Below are positions 1 through 13,400 of a stretch of DNA of 64,000 nt, piece after piece. Under the pieces are notes generated by a model that was given only the letters and a program-made list of their open reading frames with translations, was not told the origin of the DNA and searched no databases. Source of the stretch: Amblyornis subalaris (Eukaryota > Chordata > Aves > Passeriformes > Ptilonorhynchidae); NCBI GenBank assembly GCA_018881555.1, contig JACAXG010000034.1, positions 633,327 to 697,326 on the forward strand, in the 5' to 3' direction. The position numbers and the translations under genes were made by a program. Each line of letters starts with the position of its first letter. The first letter of the stretch is position 1.

Positions 1-3000
1 TACTGTATTTTAGCTCTAAAGGGTTCATTTAAATATCTGACATAACCTAAAGGGCAGTAATTTGCAAGGGATGTTTCATAGGCAGGAATATGTTACATTT
101 GTGCAGGGACAATGATTCTTTGCTATTTATTTCATGTAATCCTTTCCTTTTTCACCTCAAATATGAAGCTATAATCATTATTTAAACTGCAATTGCTCTG
201 AAGTGTTTTCAGAATAATTTCTGCTGATGGCTGAACACAATCTTCACAATTCCTGCCTAGGATGCAGCCTTCACACCATCAAACAGAATCCCTCCATGCT
301 CTAAAGGCAAACCACTGCTTCCTTATGACAAAGAATGTCCAACTGACTTTTCCGGGCCTGGTCACAGTAGCCCAAGGCAGAGCAGAGACTTCTTTAATTT
401 GGGAATCAGAACTCAAAATGCTCAAGGTGCTGAAACTGAGTAACTGACCCCATCCCTTTCTCTCTTAGAATTATACTGATGAAACATTAGAGAAAAGGAA
501 CTAGTTAGCTTTTCTCTCATGCTTTCTTGTAAAGCAGTTCAGTGATCCAGGGACTCAACCTTGCAGACCTCCCCGCAGCAGTTTNTTACTCATATGAGCA
601 TTCCCATGACTGTGAGCAGCTTTATGCACAGGACTGCAGGTGTCAGGATTGGCCTGCAGTGACATTTCTCTTCACCAGTAACTGAACATGAACTCCAGAG
701 TTAGCCTGGAGAGGAGTTTCACTTGAGCTCCTGAGATTTGTGAGGAACACTGCGAAGCAGAGAGGGTTATAGTCACAGCAGTGAACGCCCTTCTTGCCAG
801 GGACCTCAGAGTTACAGCCAAGTATTTGTACAGGACCTTGCACAGAAGGGCCTTAACCCTGAGCAGGCCTCCAGTACTGCAGCACAGGTGATGATACAAT
901 AATAACTTCCACTGAAGGAGTCACTGAGCTGAAATAAATGCAACATGACATAGATCTATCAGAACATCCATAACAATGAAGTTAACTTCAGGAGCAGTTT
1001 CATTTCCGTGGTGGTTGTTTACATGTCTGAGAAACATATGTTTTGTATTTTAAGAAAAGAAAAGGAAAAAAAAAAGAGCCTTTCATGGGGAAAGCAGAAA
1101 AAGTAAATTTTTTTAAGCTTGAAAGGCAAAAATAAAAAGTAATTAATAACCATTGTTAGTGACGTTGAAAAGATCTCATATGTTCTAGTAACATACTATG
1201 ACATGATCAAACTCCTTTGGCTTAATAAATGTATACATGAATGGTAACAAAATTCAGAGGCTCCCTCTCTTTATTGTTTAAATATATAAGGTGAAAGCTC
1301 ATATCCTCTAGTGGTGAGGTTCATGCCTGTTACACACACACACACACACATCATTCAGAGGCTCATTTGCAGTCTTGGGTCTTGCATGTCCNTGCAAGAC
1401 TTTTGTAGGAGTACCAGATGTGTCCTGCATCTTGTGACAGAGATGCCTAACCCCAGAACTCTGTGTATTCACAGCTCTTAAAACCTGCATTTGTAGTGGA
1501 CTCTCACAGATTACAAAGGATTATTATGGATTATTCCTAAGGGATCAGGAGGGGAAACTGAGCTCTGAAGAGGGGAGGTTTGTGGCAGTGCTTCAGCAGG
1601 GTAGCACACAACAGGTCACTGACAGCTCCCAAATAAATCCCCAGGAGAGACTTACTGGTTTCCAGATCTTCCTGATTTTCTCCAGAGTCCCAGCAGTGAT
1701 AGCTGCATCTTGTGTGCAGGGCCTATTGCCTTGTTTTCCAATACATGGACTCTTCTCTGGGACAAAACCTGAGTATGAACCACCCAGCAGGCAAAAGGAC
1801 TGAACTGCAAGGCAGAGCAAAACACCTGGATAACAATGTCTGCTGCAGATGACACAGCACAGAGAGAAAAGTCTTTACAAGGGAAGTTCTTGTAGTCTAA
1901 AATTTAGCTCTTAAGATGCTAAGTAGCCTAAAAAATCATGTAATTCCACCTGGGATGCTGCCTCCCAGTTTTACTGCTGGGTTTTAATACAGAGGTCAAT
2001 GAAGTTGGATATGAAGGAAACTTGACTGCACAGGAAAGTTATCTCAGTTTAGCTCGGAGACCCCTGAGAGCAAATGTAGCAGGTGTTGAACAGCACCAGA
2101 TAAAAAGATAAACCTGAGCAGGGATAACTGCACTCATATCTCCATGGCATCCTCTGGAGGCTCCTGAACTCTCCCGTAAGGTGGCCCCAGAGAGCTCTGG
2201 AGCTGTGCCACCATGCCAGAGCTGGACGAGATGTTACCCCTCTGCCCTGCAGCGCAAGTCACAGAACCGTGTGGTCTCATGATGGGACAGTGGCTGGGGT
2301 GCTCCTGTGCATCCACAGCTGTTCCAACGTTCCTGCGTGCGTTTTCCTGACACTGGGAGAGTTTGGTAGTGGATTTGTGGTCAGGAGGGCAGCAAGCTGG
2401 CTAGTTTTTCTGCTGGCATCTTGGCAATCCCCCGATTTCAGGGTTTGCTCTGAGAAGCGCATTAAAAGCTAATCCCCTCTGGGTTTGCACGACTGTCCTT
2501 TTGACTCAATGCACGCCAGGTCCTGCCTGCATGGTGCCGCTGGGCTCCTGAAATAGCTTCAACCCAAGTTTATTTGAAAACTGAAAAGAGCAAAAGCATA
2601 GCTAAAGAGGACTTGGCCGGGCACCTGGTCCTCTGCACTCCTAGAGCTGCCTCAGTGGCAGCTTCTGCTCCCTCAGGAGGACCTGGGGACCCTGGAGGGG
2701 TCAGTTTGCAGGGGTGCCCACACCTGGGCTCTAGTCTGGTCCCAGCTGGCTGGACGAAGGGCTCTNTCTTCCCAAATTTCTTGCCAGGTGAAGACCCTTG
2801 ATGATGATGCAACAGATCTCACTGTGCAGTATCCTTGAGGCAACCTGGAGTTAAAAATAACTTCCCCTTGGGAGGTGGGAAGTATCAGAGAGGGAGTAAT
2901 TTTAACTACAGCTGTTACATCTTGTTCTGAGCCTTAATGTTGAAATCATGAAGTCCTACTCACTTCAGAACTTTTTGCTCCTAGTGATGAGGGTAGTGAG

Positions 3001-6000
3001 TACCAGCATTTAGTGACTCCTTACTGCCACTTTGTCAGGATGGAGCACAGGGATTTCCCACTTAAACAGGAGATCATTTCACAGCCAGAAATTCACNCAC
3101 CTTCAGGAGACCTGGTTCCAAGCCATGCCTCAGCTCCCACATCCTGGCAGAGGTCTGGCCCAGGCTCCCTCCTGGGTCTCAGCCCTGTGAGTCTGGCTGA
3201 GACTTGGAGTCCTAGATCAGCAGTTTGCAAACAGGGCTGCTCTGGAAATGGAAAAGAGGAAAGGACCGCTCCTGTTCAGGCACTGTTAGACAGATAAGCA
3301 CAGGGTGTCTTTCCCAATTGAATTAAATATAACAATTAAATGGGTCCTCCATTAAACATANGAGTGGCTCAGTTGGTGAGCTACAAAGTCAAATCTCTGT
3401 CTGAGACTGGACTGAAGCCACGGGGGCCTTGCTGCAAAGTGTACGTGCAGCTGCTGACGCTTGGGGGACTGTGGCTCTGAAAAGAAAGTATCCAGAAAAC
3501 AAGAAGGGAATCATAAGCATAATCAGAGATCTGAGGACACGTCCCTGGGAAGGTACCACTCAGGAGCACTGCACTGGTTTCTCTTCCCTCTTTCCCAACA
3601 GCAANGTGGGGCTCGCCGTGCAGCCTTGGGCTGTTGCGGGCTCACACCTGCACTTCCCTGGGCAAGAGGAAGTGCTGGCCTGGTACCACCAGAGCAGCAC
3701 GTGGTGAGTTCTTCCTCACTGTGCAGGAGTGCAAGAAGCAGGAGGTGCCAAGGCCAGGAGCAACCACTGTGCACCTGTCACACGGATGGCAGTGCCACCC
3801 CCTGCTNGTCACCACCCATCACCTGAGCATCACAACCCTCGCTGGTGATGTGTGAAAGGGGTGCTATGAATATGCCCCAATTTTGGCAGTCAGATGGGGT
3901 AGCACATCACTCTGTCAGCTGGATGGACAGACTGCCTGGAGCAGGCTCAGCACCACTCCTGCCAGCAGTGAGGGTGGTGATGGCAAACAGGGGCGTGCCA
4001 GCTTGGCCTGAGTTTCTGGGGACCTCCACCATGCAGAGAGGGACACGCANTGGCACAGATGCCAGCCTGCAGCTCTCCCGCAACCAGCGAGGGACAAGCA
4101 GAGGTAGTTGCCCACCATCTTTTGCCTACCAAAGGATCCCAGGACTTCAGGACTGCTTGAAAAACCACAAATCAGGCTGTTCTGCTTCCACAGCCAGCAG
4201 GCAGCTCCCTGTGGTCTGCGGGGAGCGTAGGGGTGACGAGTCTGGCTAAGATGTAGGTTGTTATCTTGAAATAATTTTTGCTAACATAGTGTTTTGTTTG
4301 TGGTTATTTGAAGATGCCTTTCTGTCAGCATCTGTCCCTGATCATATNTGAGTATTTCTGTCTTTCTAGGGCTCTAGCACTATAACGAACTGGAAGAGGG
4401 AGTGGACCTGGCTACAGCCTCCTCCAGTTATCCTCTCCCTCCCTTCCCTAGCAGAAGGTTGTGCAATTATTTGTGTGATATGGGACATCTCCAGCAGAAA
4501 AGCTTGGGAGACCTGTCCTCACCACCCACANGAGTCCTGGAGAAACAGAGCTCTCCCAAAGCGGGGCTGCTCTGGTTTCTCAGCCATGCAGCAAGCAGGT
4601 CAGCCCACCCACAAACCAGTTGGGATCTGTGGTGCTGAGGAGCTGCACCCTGGGAATTACATCCTCCCTGCAGTCACCCCAGACAGATGCAGCACTGGGC
4701 AGGGACTTCAGCCTGTCCTCCCTTTGCTTTTCTGGCAGGCTTCAATGTGCTGGTCCCTGGGGTATTTGCTCCCCTCGCTGCTTACCTCTCCGTCAGCATA
4801 TGGGGCCAGGCACTGAGTAGAGGTATTGCCTTTCCCAAGACCTCTCCTCTAGTCCTCTCCTGGTCTTGTGCAGGCATTCATTCTTAGCACAACCTTACTT
4901 TATTTTCCAGCCAAAATTGCAAGCTGGGAAGCAACTGGAGCCTGCTTGCCTCNTCTCTGAATACTCACACACCAAACCCCAGAAAGCTCCTTGTTGGAGC
5001 TGGGGGTGAAAGTGTAAATGTTCCCATCCTTGTTTCTCCCCCTGCTGTGAATGTCAGAGCAGTAGCATAAAAAAGCAGTAATATCTGGAGCAATCACTGT
5101 GGTGGTATTTCTGATTTTGCCTGGAGCAGGATGAACCGTAAATCTTGTGAGATAACATGTTGCCACAGAGGCTTCCAGCCAGTTTTTCAGGCCTCAGGAG
5201 TCTTAATGCTGCCAGGGCACCCAAGCCAGCCCACCCAGAGCTGGGCATTGCTAGCACAGAAAGCAGCAGGTTTCTGTTGTATGCATGAAAACGGGTGAGT
5301 GTTTGGTGCCTCCCCTATTATGAAATCTTGAAGGTATTGTGAGAAACTTTACCAGGATCCAATCCACCATATGGTAAAACTGGGGCATTTGTTGTCATGA
5401 GACTGAAAGTATAATTGGTCTAAAGGAGAGACCAGAAAAATTATAGATTGGTTCAGCAAAGGCTTTGGGTTTTTCTTCATGTGTCACCTCTGAATCTGCA
5501 ATGAGTTTAAAACCAGAGAAAGATCTTACTCTCTGATGGGTCATCAGGACCTTGCCAGCCCCAGCTGTGGCTGTGCATCCCATCTGGAGTGGGGATGGAG
5601 GATGCTGGTCTTCAGCCCCACTGGGCTGGATTCACCTCTGCAACCCCTGCCAGTCCCCCTCTCTCTGGCGGGCAGTCCATGATCCTGGTCAGGGCAAGAG
5701 CTACAGTCAGGGGCAAGGAATTATCTTCTCCAAAGGGGATGCTCCTGGCACCTGACACTGCTCGAACTCAACCTGCTGCACTTGGGAGTGGTGCCAGTGG
5801 GACCAGGTCACCACATCCCTCTTTGTCCTGCCTCTCCTTCTTGACCCTCCTGCTGGTTCTCCCTGTGGAGAGGTCCCCGCTGTCCCCCTGCAGGCTGTGG
5901 ATGTGCCTGCGGTGGATGTGCCTCTGGCTGGGTGCTGGCATGCGGCAGAGGGTGCTGGATCAGCAGGAGCAGGGGGAGTTGCTTTCCTCCAGCCGGGCAG

Positions 6001-9000
6001 TGCTTTCTCTGAAGCTCCTCTGGATGCCACCCTGCCCCTTGCCTCTCTGAGCCTGCTGTGTGGGGATTAGCTGTGCTTGGCAGAGATATTTGCAGTTGAG
6101 GGAATCNCCTTCCACCCCACAGAAACAGGGATTTGCATTCCCTTTGCTGATGTTTTGNGACAGTCCTACCTCTCTGTGTTGTTACTCCAGAGTTTTCTGT
6201 AGCACTGAGTCCCTCAGCAAGGACCTCGCCTGCTGTGGAGCATCACTTCCCACCAGAAACACCACTGGCCTGCCTGGAAGCTGGGTTCTGCACAGAAGAA
6301 AGGGGGCCAACCCCAGCACAGCACAGCACAGCCCTGCTTGGACTGATGCTGCGTGGACAGCATTCCCAGGGATGCAATTCTTCCTCCTCATCATCATCTC
6401 TCAGTTCCTTCAGAACTCCCTTCTTTCTCAGCTCCTGGGAGATCTCTTGCCTAATTCTCAGCCAGATCAATGCACTTCCAGCTGTGCTCTAGCAGTAATG
6501 AGTGAGGGGCTAGGATGAGTTTCTAGGGCTGGAGGGGCAGCAAGAGGCTCCTGGGCTCTCAAGAGGTTGGTAGACTTTTATTTTCCACTGTTGTTTCTAA
6601 AAGCAAGTTTCCNTTGCAGACTTGGTGCTGATGGGAGGCGTGGGTGGGTGTTCCATGGGGCAGCAGGGCACAGGGATCTGCAGGGTGAGATGGGCACACA
6701 GGGATGTGACGGGGGGACAGTGGGGGGCAGTGAGGCATCTTGAGGAGGCTACGGGGGCACAGGGCATCCTGCCATAGGATGGGGCTGTGTCCTACTCTGG
6801 CTGCCACGGGAGGGCCAGGGGTGGTGGGTGGGAGGACAGGCTGTCCCCAAGGTGCCTGCCCTGAACTGAACTCCCCAGAGTCCTTCCAGCCACCTGCNGT
6901 CGGTGCTGTGGCCCAGCTGGGTGTCCTGGGTGCTGGGCGGAGGTGAGCAATTGCCCCCAGGCCCTGAAAAGGCCCCTTTGATCCCTGGCAGATGAAAACA
7001 AGGGACAACGCATCTACAGAGACGATTGAGAGCTGGCACAAAGCACAGAAAGAGCCGAGCACGCCCCGGTGCTGCTTGCCAGGCACAGACTGGTACCACA
7101 CCACGGGGCTGAGCCCCAGCCACCACCCTGAAAGGCTCTTTGTGGCCCTGGCTGCTGTACCCAGACCCTGTGCCACAATCTCCACTCCCAGCCTCTGGCT
7201 CATGGCAGGATCCTGCACACAGATGTGTTTGTGACTTTCNGACCCGCTGCTGTCATGCTCTGGTTTGTACCATAACAGAAACTCAGGNCAAAATCCTTCA
7301 GATATTCTTCCAAGTGGAGAGTGAAGCAGCAGCAACGTGAATTTTTTGGGGTTTCCTCTAGATGTGGCCACTCTTAAGCTGTGCTGAGCAGAAGGGCTCA
7401 TGTGCCAGTGTCTGGGGNTGTGATGTCCTCCCAGGACATGCATCCCATCCGAATGCCACATGTCCCACATGGCACTGAGGGTCACCATCTCCATTCCCAG
7501 CAAAGGCCCATGCCAGAGATTCTCACATTGCTCNAAGGTCTGTATGCAGGAGCTGATCTGGCCCTGGGTGCCCATTTGCACACAGTTCTGCCCAGCAGCA
7601 CTGGGGCTTTGCTTTGCTCCTGTTTGTCCCTCCCTGGAATGGAGAGTTTGCTGCTAATGGTGTTCCTTGTGAGCAAACAGGGCTGTANGTGGCCCTAGGC
7701 TGGGCTCAGTGCTGTGGTCTGGCACGTGCAGGGGGTCACACTGNGGAGACGGAAGTGGGCAGATGTCCTGGTATCTGAGCATAACATCAGGCATTTTTCT
7801 TTCCCATTCCAAGGTAATGTTGGGACCCCGGAGGACTATGTCTTCTAACTGCTGTTTCGCCTCTTGTGTAATTCTTTAGAAAAAACATCCAGGCACGCTA
7901 ACTGCATCTCAGAAATGGAAAAAATGCACCCAAATTCCCAGCCCAGCTGACAGCCAGGTCTCTGAGGAGGCAGGACACATGATACAGCCTGGCACCTTCA
8001 GGGGATGCCCACCAGGCTGAGCTTCTGCTCCTGGAAAGCACAGCTCCAGTGCTGCCTCCCTCCCAACCATCCAGCCCCCAGGCAGCAGAGATGGGACTGC
8101 CAGGATCGCCGAGATCTTTGAAATGTGCTTTTTGACAGGATTCATTGTGGTTTGAAACAGCAGAGAGAAAGGGAATCCACGAGGAATTACCCAGGGCCTT
8201 GTGGATGTCTGCTAGACTGCAGTGAGGATGAAAGCAGATGAATTTTTTTTAGTGCTTGGCTGAAACACTCTAGGCTCCACTCTGGGCAGCGCTGTGAGCT
8301 GAGCTGGCGGCTTTGATCCCGCCTGCGGTCAGGGAGNACATGGGAGCTCCTGAGGCACTGCAGTGGTGAGCAGAGGGCAGACAGGGATTTTGCTTTGGCA
8401 ATGCTGTTATTATCTCAGTCACAAACGTTTNGGAGTATTTCTGACAGCAAACAGGCAGGGCTGGATTTCAGCCAGCTGGTAACCAGGTGAATGTGTCTTC
8501 AGCTGTAACTGTACCAGTACNCACTGCACCCCCACGGCAGAATTTTTGAAACATTGCATTCCTTAAAAGACCTAATTTTGGAGGAAGTATGAGTGCCCTC
8601 AGTGGCAACACCTACTGAAGCTTCTGCAGCAGTCCCTGAGCAGCCAGGGGGAAATGTGGACATGGCTGCTTGGAGATGCTCCTCCCAGCCTGGGGGTCTG
8701 CACACTCAAGAACAAGCTGTGGGTCCCCCAGCTTGGGCTGTGACACCTCTGACAGGCAGATCTATCACCCTCCTACCCTTTCAGGATCAGCCCTTTTCCA
8801 GCCTGATTACAGGCCTGGCTGGAAATGCAGACAGCATGGTTTTGGTGTGAGTCACGGAAGATTTGGTGGCTTTTCTCTCCTGGCAGCCCCAGGCTCTCCA
8901 GCTGAAGAGGTCAGCTGGCAGCATCAGCCTCCTGGCCCCAAGGAGCAGATCTGCAGCCCTTGTACTCGTGGAGAGAATTTTGTATGAGGGCTGAACAGGC

Positions 9001-12000
9001 TCAGGGGGAGCAAATAAGAGTCCCAAGTGTCACTCTGGAGATCTTTCATCTCTTTTGGGAAAAGTGACCCCAGAGGTGTGTGGTGAGGGGGCTNGGCTTC
9101 ACAAGGACCCCCAGGATGGGAAGAGCAGCTCCTGTGGGCCCAGTCTTGGTGCCTGCCATGCTCCCTCTCCTGTCCCTGAGGCAAGCAGAGCTTCTTGTCT
9201 TTCCTGGGGAGCACAGAGACCTGCCCAACTTGCTCCCCTCTGCTGGCAGGAGTTCCTGATGTGCCTGGTTTGCAAGGAAAGGGGAGATTTTAATTGAACT
9301 GACTGTTACAGCTGGGGGACACGGACAAGTTTCAGACAGGAGAGCCCTTCCCGGTCAGCTGGGGACAGAAGCAGCAATTTTGGTGTGCCGAGTGTTGCCC
9401 TGCAGGTGATGTAACACCTGGGAGACGAGAGGAAGCCTGACTGGGCTGCAGTCATAGAGCACTTCAGAGAGGGAATGTCTCATCTGCGTGACATATACTG
9501 CTGCCTTCTACTGGCTGTGCTGTGTTTGGGGAGAGCACAGAGCTGCGCCAAGGTGGGGACCCACAGCTCAGCCCCCGGGCACAGGCACTGCCATCAGACA
9601 TGTCCTCTGCTCCCCAGGCTCCTAAACCAGGGCAGACACGTGTTTGAGCACCGAGTGTCCTAGGAGGGTGATGGATCCCGGTGCTCCCAGAGACAGCTGC
9701 TCCAGACAGGCTCTCACCTGTAGTTTGCTCAGGTACAGCTGTGTCTGGGCCCCACAGTGTTTGCAGCACCTTCCAGCTGCGCAGCAGGCAGTGACTGTAC
9801 AGGACCCCAGACATTCCTCATCCTTTTTGTAACCCTCCTGTCTCCTCTGCCCATCACCCTNCTGGGAGCCTCCTCCCTGGGCTGCAGCTTCGGCATCTCG
9901 GGCTCTCCTGAGCTCCCTGCTCAGACTACTGCCACCTTCACCAAGGCTTCTGCACCATCCAAGACTGTTCCCAGCCTTCAGAAATGCTGGTAATGGCCCC
10001 CTTAGTACTCAAAGGCTTACAGAGCCTTGCAGCAGCTGTAAACTGTGGGAGCCATCTTTTGTGTAAAACACATGGTATTTTGTTTGTACTAAAAATAGTT
10101 CGGAAAAACTGCCAATGAATATCTTTGGAAACACATCCCAAAACAATTTGAAGTCTCTCAGGGTGCAGCTCTGCAATGGGCACCACTGATGTCCTGCCTG
10201 GGAACCCACTGTCCCCAGCACCATGTCCCCAACTCCAGCATCAGTTTGTAACATCAACACAACCCTCTGGTACAATAGCAGCCCTGTCATTTGTGCTTAC
10301 TTATCAGTCTGTTTATCACATCTCTAATCAAGCCAATTATTTATTGGGATAAAATTGTCTACCCAGAGTGGCTGAAGCCTGCCCAGGGCCAGGAGGAACC
10401 ATTTTCTGACCCTGACACTCTGAGGCTCCCCAAGGTGAAGGCTGTCATTACTGTTTGCAGACATTACTGTGCAAGGGTAGACAACTGCTGTGGGAGAACC
10501 ACTTCTCCTGGGCTTAACGATTCACCAGCACATGTGGGTGCCATTAATTCCCACGGGAGCAGGGGCAGGTGGCCTCACAAACACGCTATTCCCTGATAGA
10601 GCGTTGTGATGGTGCTGGCAATGTCACAGAGAGGTTCTCCCTGCTCTGGGTGCCTCAGAAAATACTCTGAGAGGGTTCAGGATTGTTCTGCAGCTCTTGG
10701 CAGGCTGGCACATTAGCTGGACCATGCTGTGGGCTTTCCCAGTGATACCTGCTATCCTGCAATGGGAATCTTTGCTTGTCGGACAGGGTCTTTGCCATTG
10801 AGCTGTTCCCTGCAGCAACAGCCGTGCTGTGCAGTCGGGTGAAAAGCTCACCATATTCACTCACCTTATAGATCTTCGGGAAGCTCCTAGACCCTCTGGG
10901 GATCTGCACAGGGGTGATCACAGCTAACCTTTATGGAACTCCTGTGCCTTATATGGTACAGTTTGTAGGAAAACATAGGTGATTTCTAGGCATAAAAGGC
11001 ACAATTAGAGATAGGATGATACACAGAGGAACTAATACAGGGGCTGCAAGCTGAAGAGATTCTCCTTCCCAGCAATGCTTGTACATTGGATTTACCAACT
11101 GCCTTTCCAGAGGGGAGGCTGGTAAGAAAAAACCCAACTACTTTCTTTTTCCCTGACATTAAAAAGCCTGGTAAAAATCTGTCTTCATGTGTTATTTCTT
11201 GCCACAAAGTATTTGTCTGACAATTATAATCACTGCTAGTATGTCCAATGTGTCTTATATCTTAATTGCCTGAACATTTTTATTAGCAATGAGATAGTTC
11301 TTGCCTCCACAATTAGGTATCCCATAGCAGCTTATGGCACCTGCTGCCTCCATCAGCACCATGTGCTCAGGAAAGGCCATTTGCTGGCTGTGACATGCTC
11401 CTGTGGGCCTCCACGAGGCATAGCACGGACGGCAGAGCTGGGCTGTGAGTGGTGATGGAGGTGAGGAAACGCAGGGGAGGAGCGGCTGTGGGGACCAGGC
11501 AGGCAAGCACCAACACTGGAGAGACACAAAGATGAGGAGTTAAGGCAGCATGAATTCTTCTGCCAGAGCGATCCACTCAGCGAGTGGTAAGTGCCCATGG
11601 GCGGGTTTTTAGGGTTTCCCTGGCAGAGTGCCACTGAGGCAGGCAGGGAGTGGAGGTGCTGCTGCCCCTCAACACAGGGCAGAGAGGGCTGCTCCCTCCT
11701 CACCCTGTTGCGAGAGGTGCTCTTGCTCACCTGAACCCTCTGGGTGACCAGGTGCTCACACAATCCCTCCAGTAACTCCACCTCGGGGCTCCCTTGGCAA
11801 CAGCAAAGCCAGGAGAAGGAGGAATTGCCCTCTAGCATGTTCCAAAAGGCAGCACGCTGTAAAATTCATTACNCTCAGACTAGTTTTAGCCCTCCTGTAA
11901 AATACATTTTGTGTCTAATCTTGGTAACACAACGTCTCTCCGCCACCAGCCTGGCAGTGCGTTTTCACTGCCGATGAGTAACGAGAGAAACCTCACTGCG

Positions 12001-12589
12001 GCGGCGAGAGCAGCCCTGCTTAGCAGGCACATATGGTACCCTTTTTTCTGGAGACACGTTTTCCCCCGTCAGGCTGTTTTGAGCTTCCTTGACTTGAAAT
12101 CTCCAGCACTCCTTTTACAACGCATCACGCGGAGGGTGAGATGCCGCCTCTCCGGCTCTGTGGGCGGATGGATGTGCCCAGGGATGACGTTCGAGGCTGA
12201 GATTGAGGTCCAGCCCGGGCGCCCACAGCCCCGAGGCACACACGGGGCTTGCATCCCTTCAGGTCAAAGACTCACTGACACGTCTGTCCTCCAGAACGAG
12301 CTACGAGAGATGTATTAGAGCAGGACAGGGTTAGTTTCTCCTTGTGGGCACTTACGGCCCATTTATTCGAAGCAGCCTGAGGAGAGGTGCATCCCTCCAG
12401 GCTACTGCGGAGCTGTGGCTGCTCTGCTGACCCCGAGTACAGGAAACCAAACAATCTCCCTTTCTTCACCAAGAGAAGGTAGAAGAAATATGGGGAACCT
12501 TCGCTGAGCAGGGCAAGACAAGCTTTCATACAGCACTGTATGGGCTGATGGATTTAGCAGAGAGGAAGCCAACCCCCGAGAGGCTGCAG
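1..12589. other. Upstream intergenic region, part 1
   Basis: This stretch is relatively GC-rich, with many isolated ambiguous bases. I see a CA microsatellite and many chance frames. There is no exon set I can support and no recognisable repeat family. In vertebrates the gene upstream of DLG1 is generally BDH1. I found none of its conserved short-chain dehydrogenase motifs here, so BDH1 probably lies further left. Confidence 0.6.
1332..1350 (+). repeat. (CA)n microsatellite
   Basis: A short uninterrupted dinucleotide run of about nine units in the upstream intergenic region. Confidence 0.9.
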
Positions 12590-13400
12590 AAGCACAGAAA
12601 GCTGCGTGCCCGGGTCCGGGGCAGCGGCTGCAGCGCTCTGCCCCCTGCGCCGTCTCCGCCGCCGCCCTTCGAGCCCCCCGCTGCCTCCCGGGCTGTCCTC
12701 GCCGGCTCTGCTCATGTCCCCTGCCCCGAGTTGCTCCCAGCCACAGATTTCTGTTTGGTTCACGGTTTGCTGTAGGGGGAGGAGGTTGTAGCATCCGCCT
12801 TTCACTCCCGTCCCTGTTCCAGAATGAGTCACCGTGATGAAGGAGCTGAGCAACAGGCGAGAGGCTAATTCGCCTTGTGACGGTGATTCAGCCTCTGCGG
12901 GGTGGTGACAGCGTGAGCAGAGCTATTGTTTCTTCCCACCAGCTGATGACAAAAGTGTTCTCGCTCCTCTCATTGTGGAAGAAATANGAACAAAGTGATG
13001 TGTAAAATAGCGACGAGAGATGACCCTGCTCCGGGGAACACCCTCTGGTTCTCGGCCTGCCCTGCACGCAGGGCACCTTGCTGTGCCAACAGCCAGCCCC
13101 TCTCTTGCCCAGGGATGCTGTTGCTGCACTGCCAGTCCCAGGAGCAGCTCAAGGCACACGAGGGCTGGAGCCGGCCCCGCACACAGAAGGNACGGGAGCT
13201 CGGTCGGTGCGTGCAGACGGAGGAGCGCTGCGCTGAGGCAGCTTGGCAGTGCCACGCCAGCCGCTCCTGCAGAGCCAGCAGCAAGTCCCTGCAGCTGTGT
13301 GTGTCACCAGCCACCCCGGAGACACGCACCAGCACCCCCTTCCCGCACTGGTTTGCTGGGCCATGGCACAGCCACGCACTGCGAATGGGACTGGGGTTTG
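12590..13400. promoter_or_regulatory. Small CpG-containing patch, possible promoter or enhancer
   Basis: A locally GC-rich segment contains many CpGs, including CCGTCTCCGCCGCCGCC near 12,650. In the surrounding ~47 kb of upstream sequence CpG is otherwise sparse. It includes the inverted AP-1-like pair at 12,825-12,890. It could be an unannotated promoter, an enhancer or an orphan CpG patch. No exon can be assigned. Confidence 0.4.
12825..12890. promoter_or_regulatory. Inverted pair of AP-1-like sites
   Basis: TGAGTCACCGT at 12825-12835 is matched by ACGGTGATTCA at 12880-12890, the same 11-mer on the opposite strand with one change (TGAGTCA versus TGAATCA). The arms are 44 bp apart. TGAGTCA is the consensus AP-1 site. 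Binding is inferred only. Confidence 0.5.
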
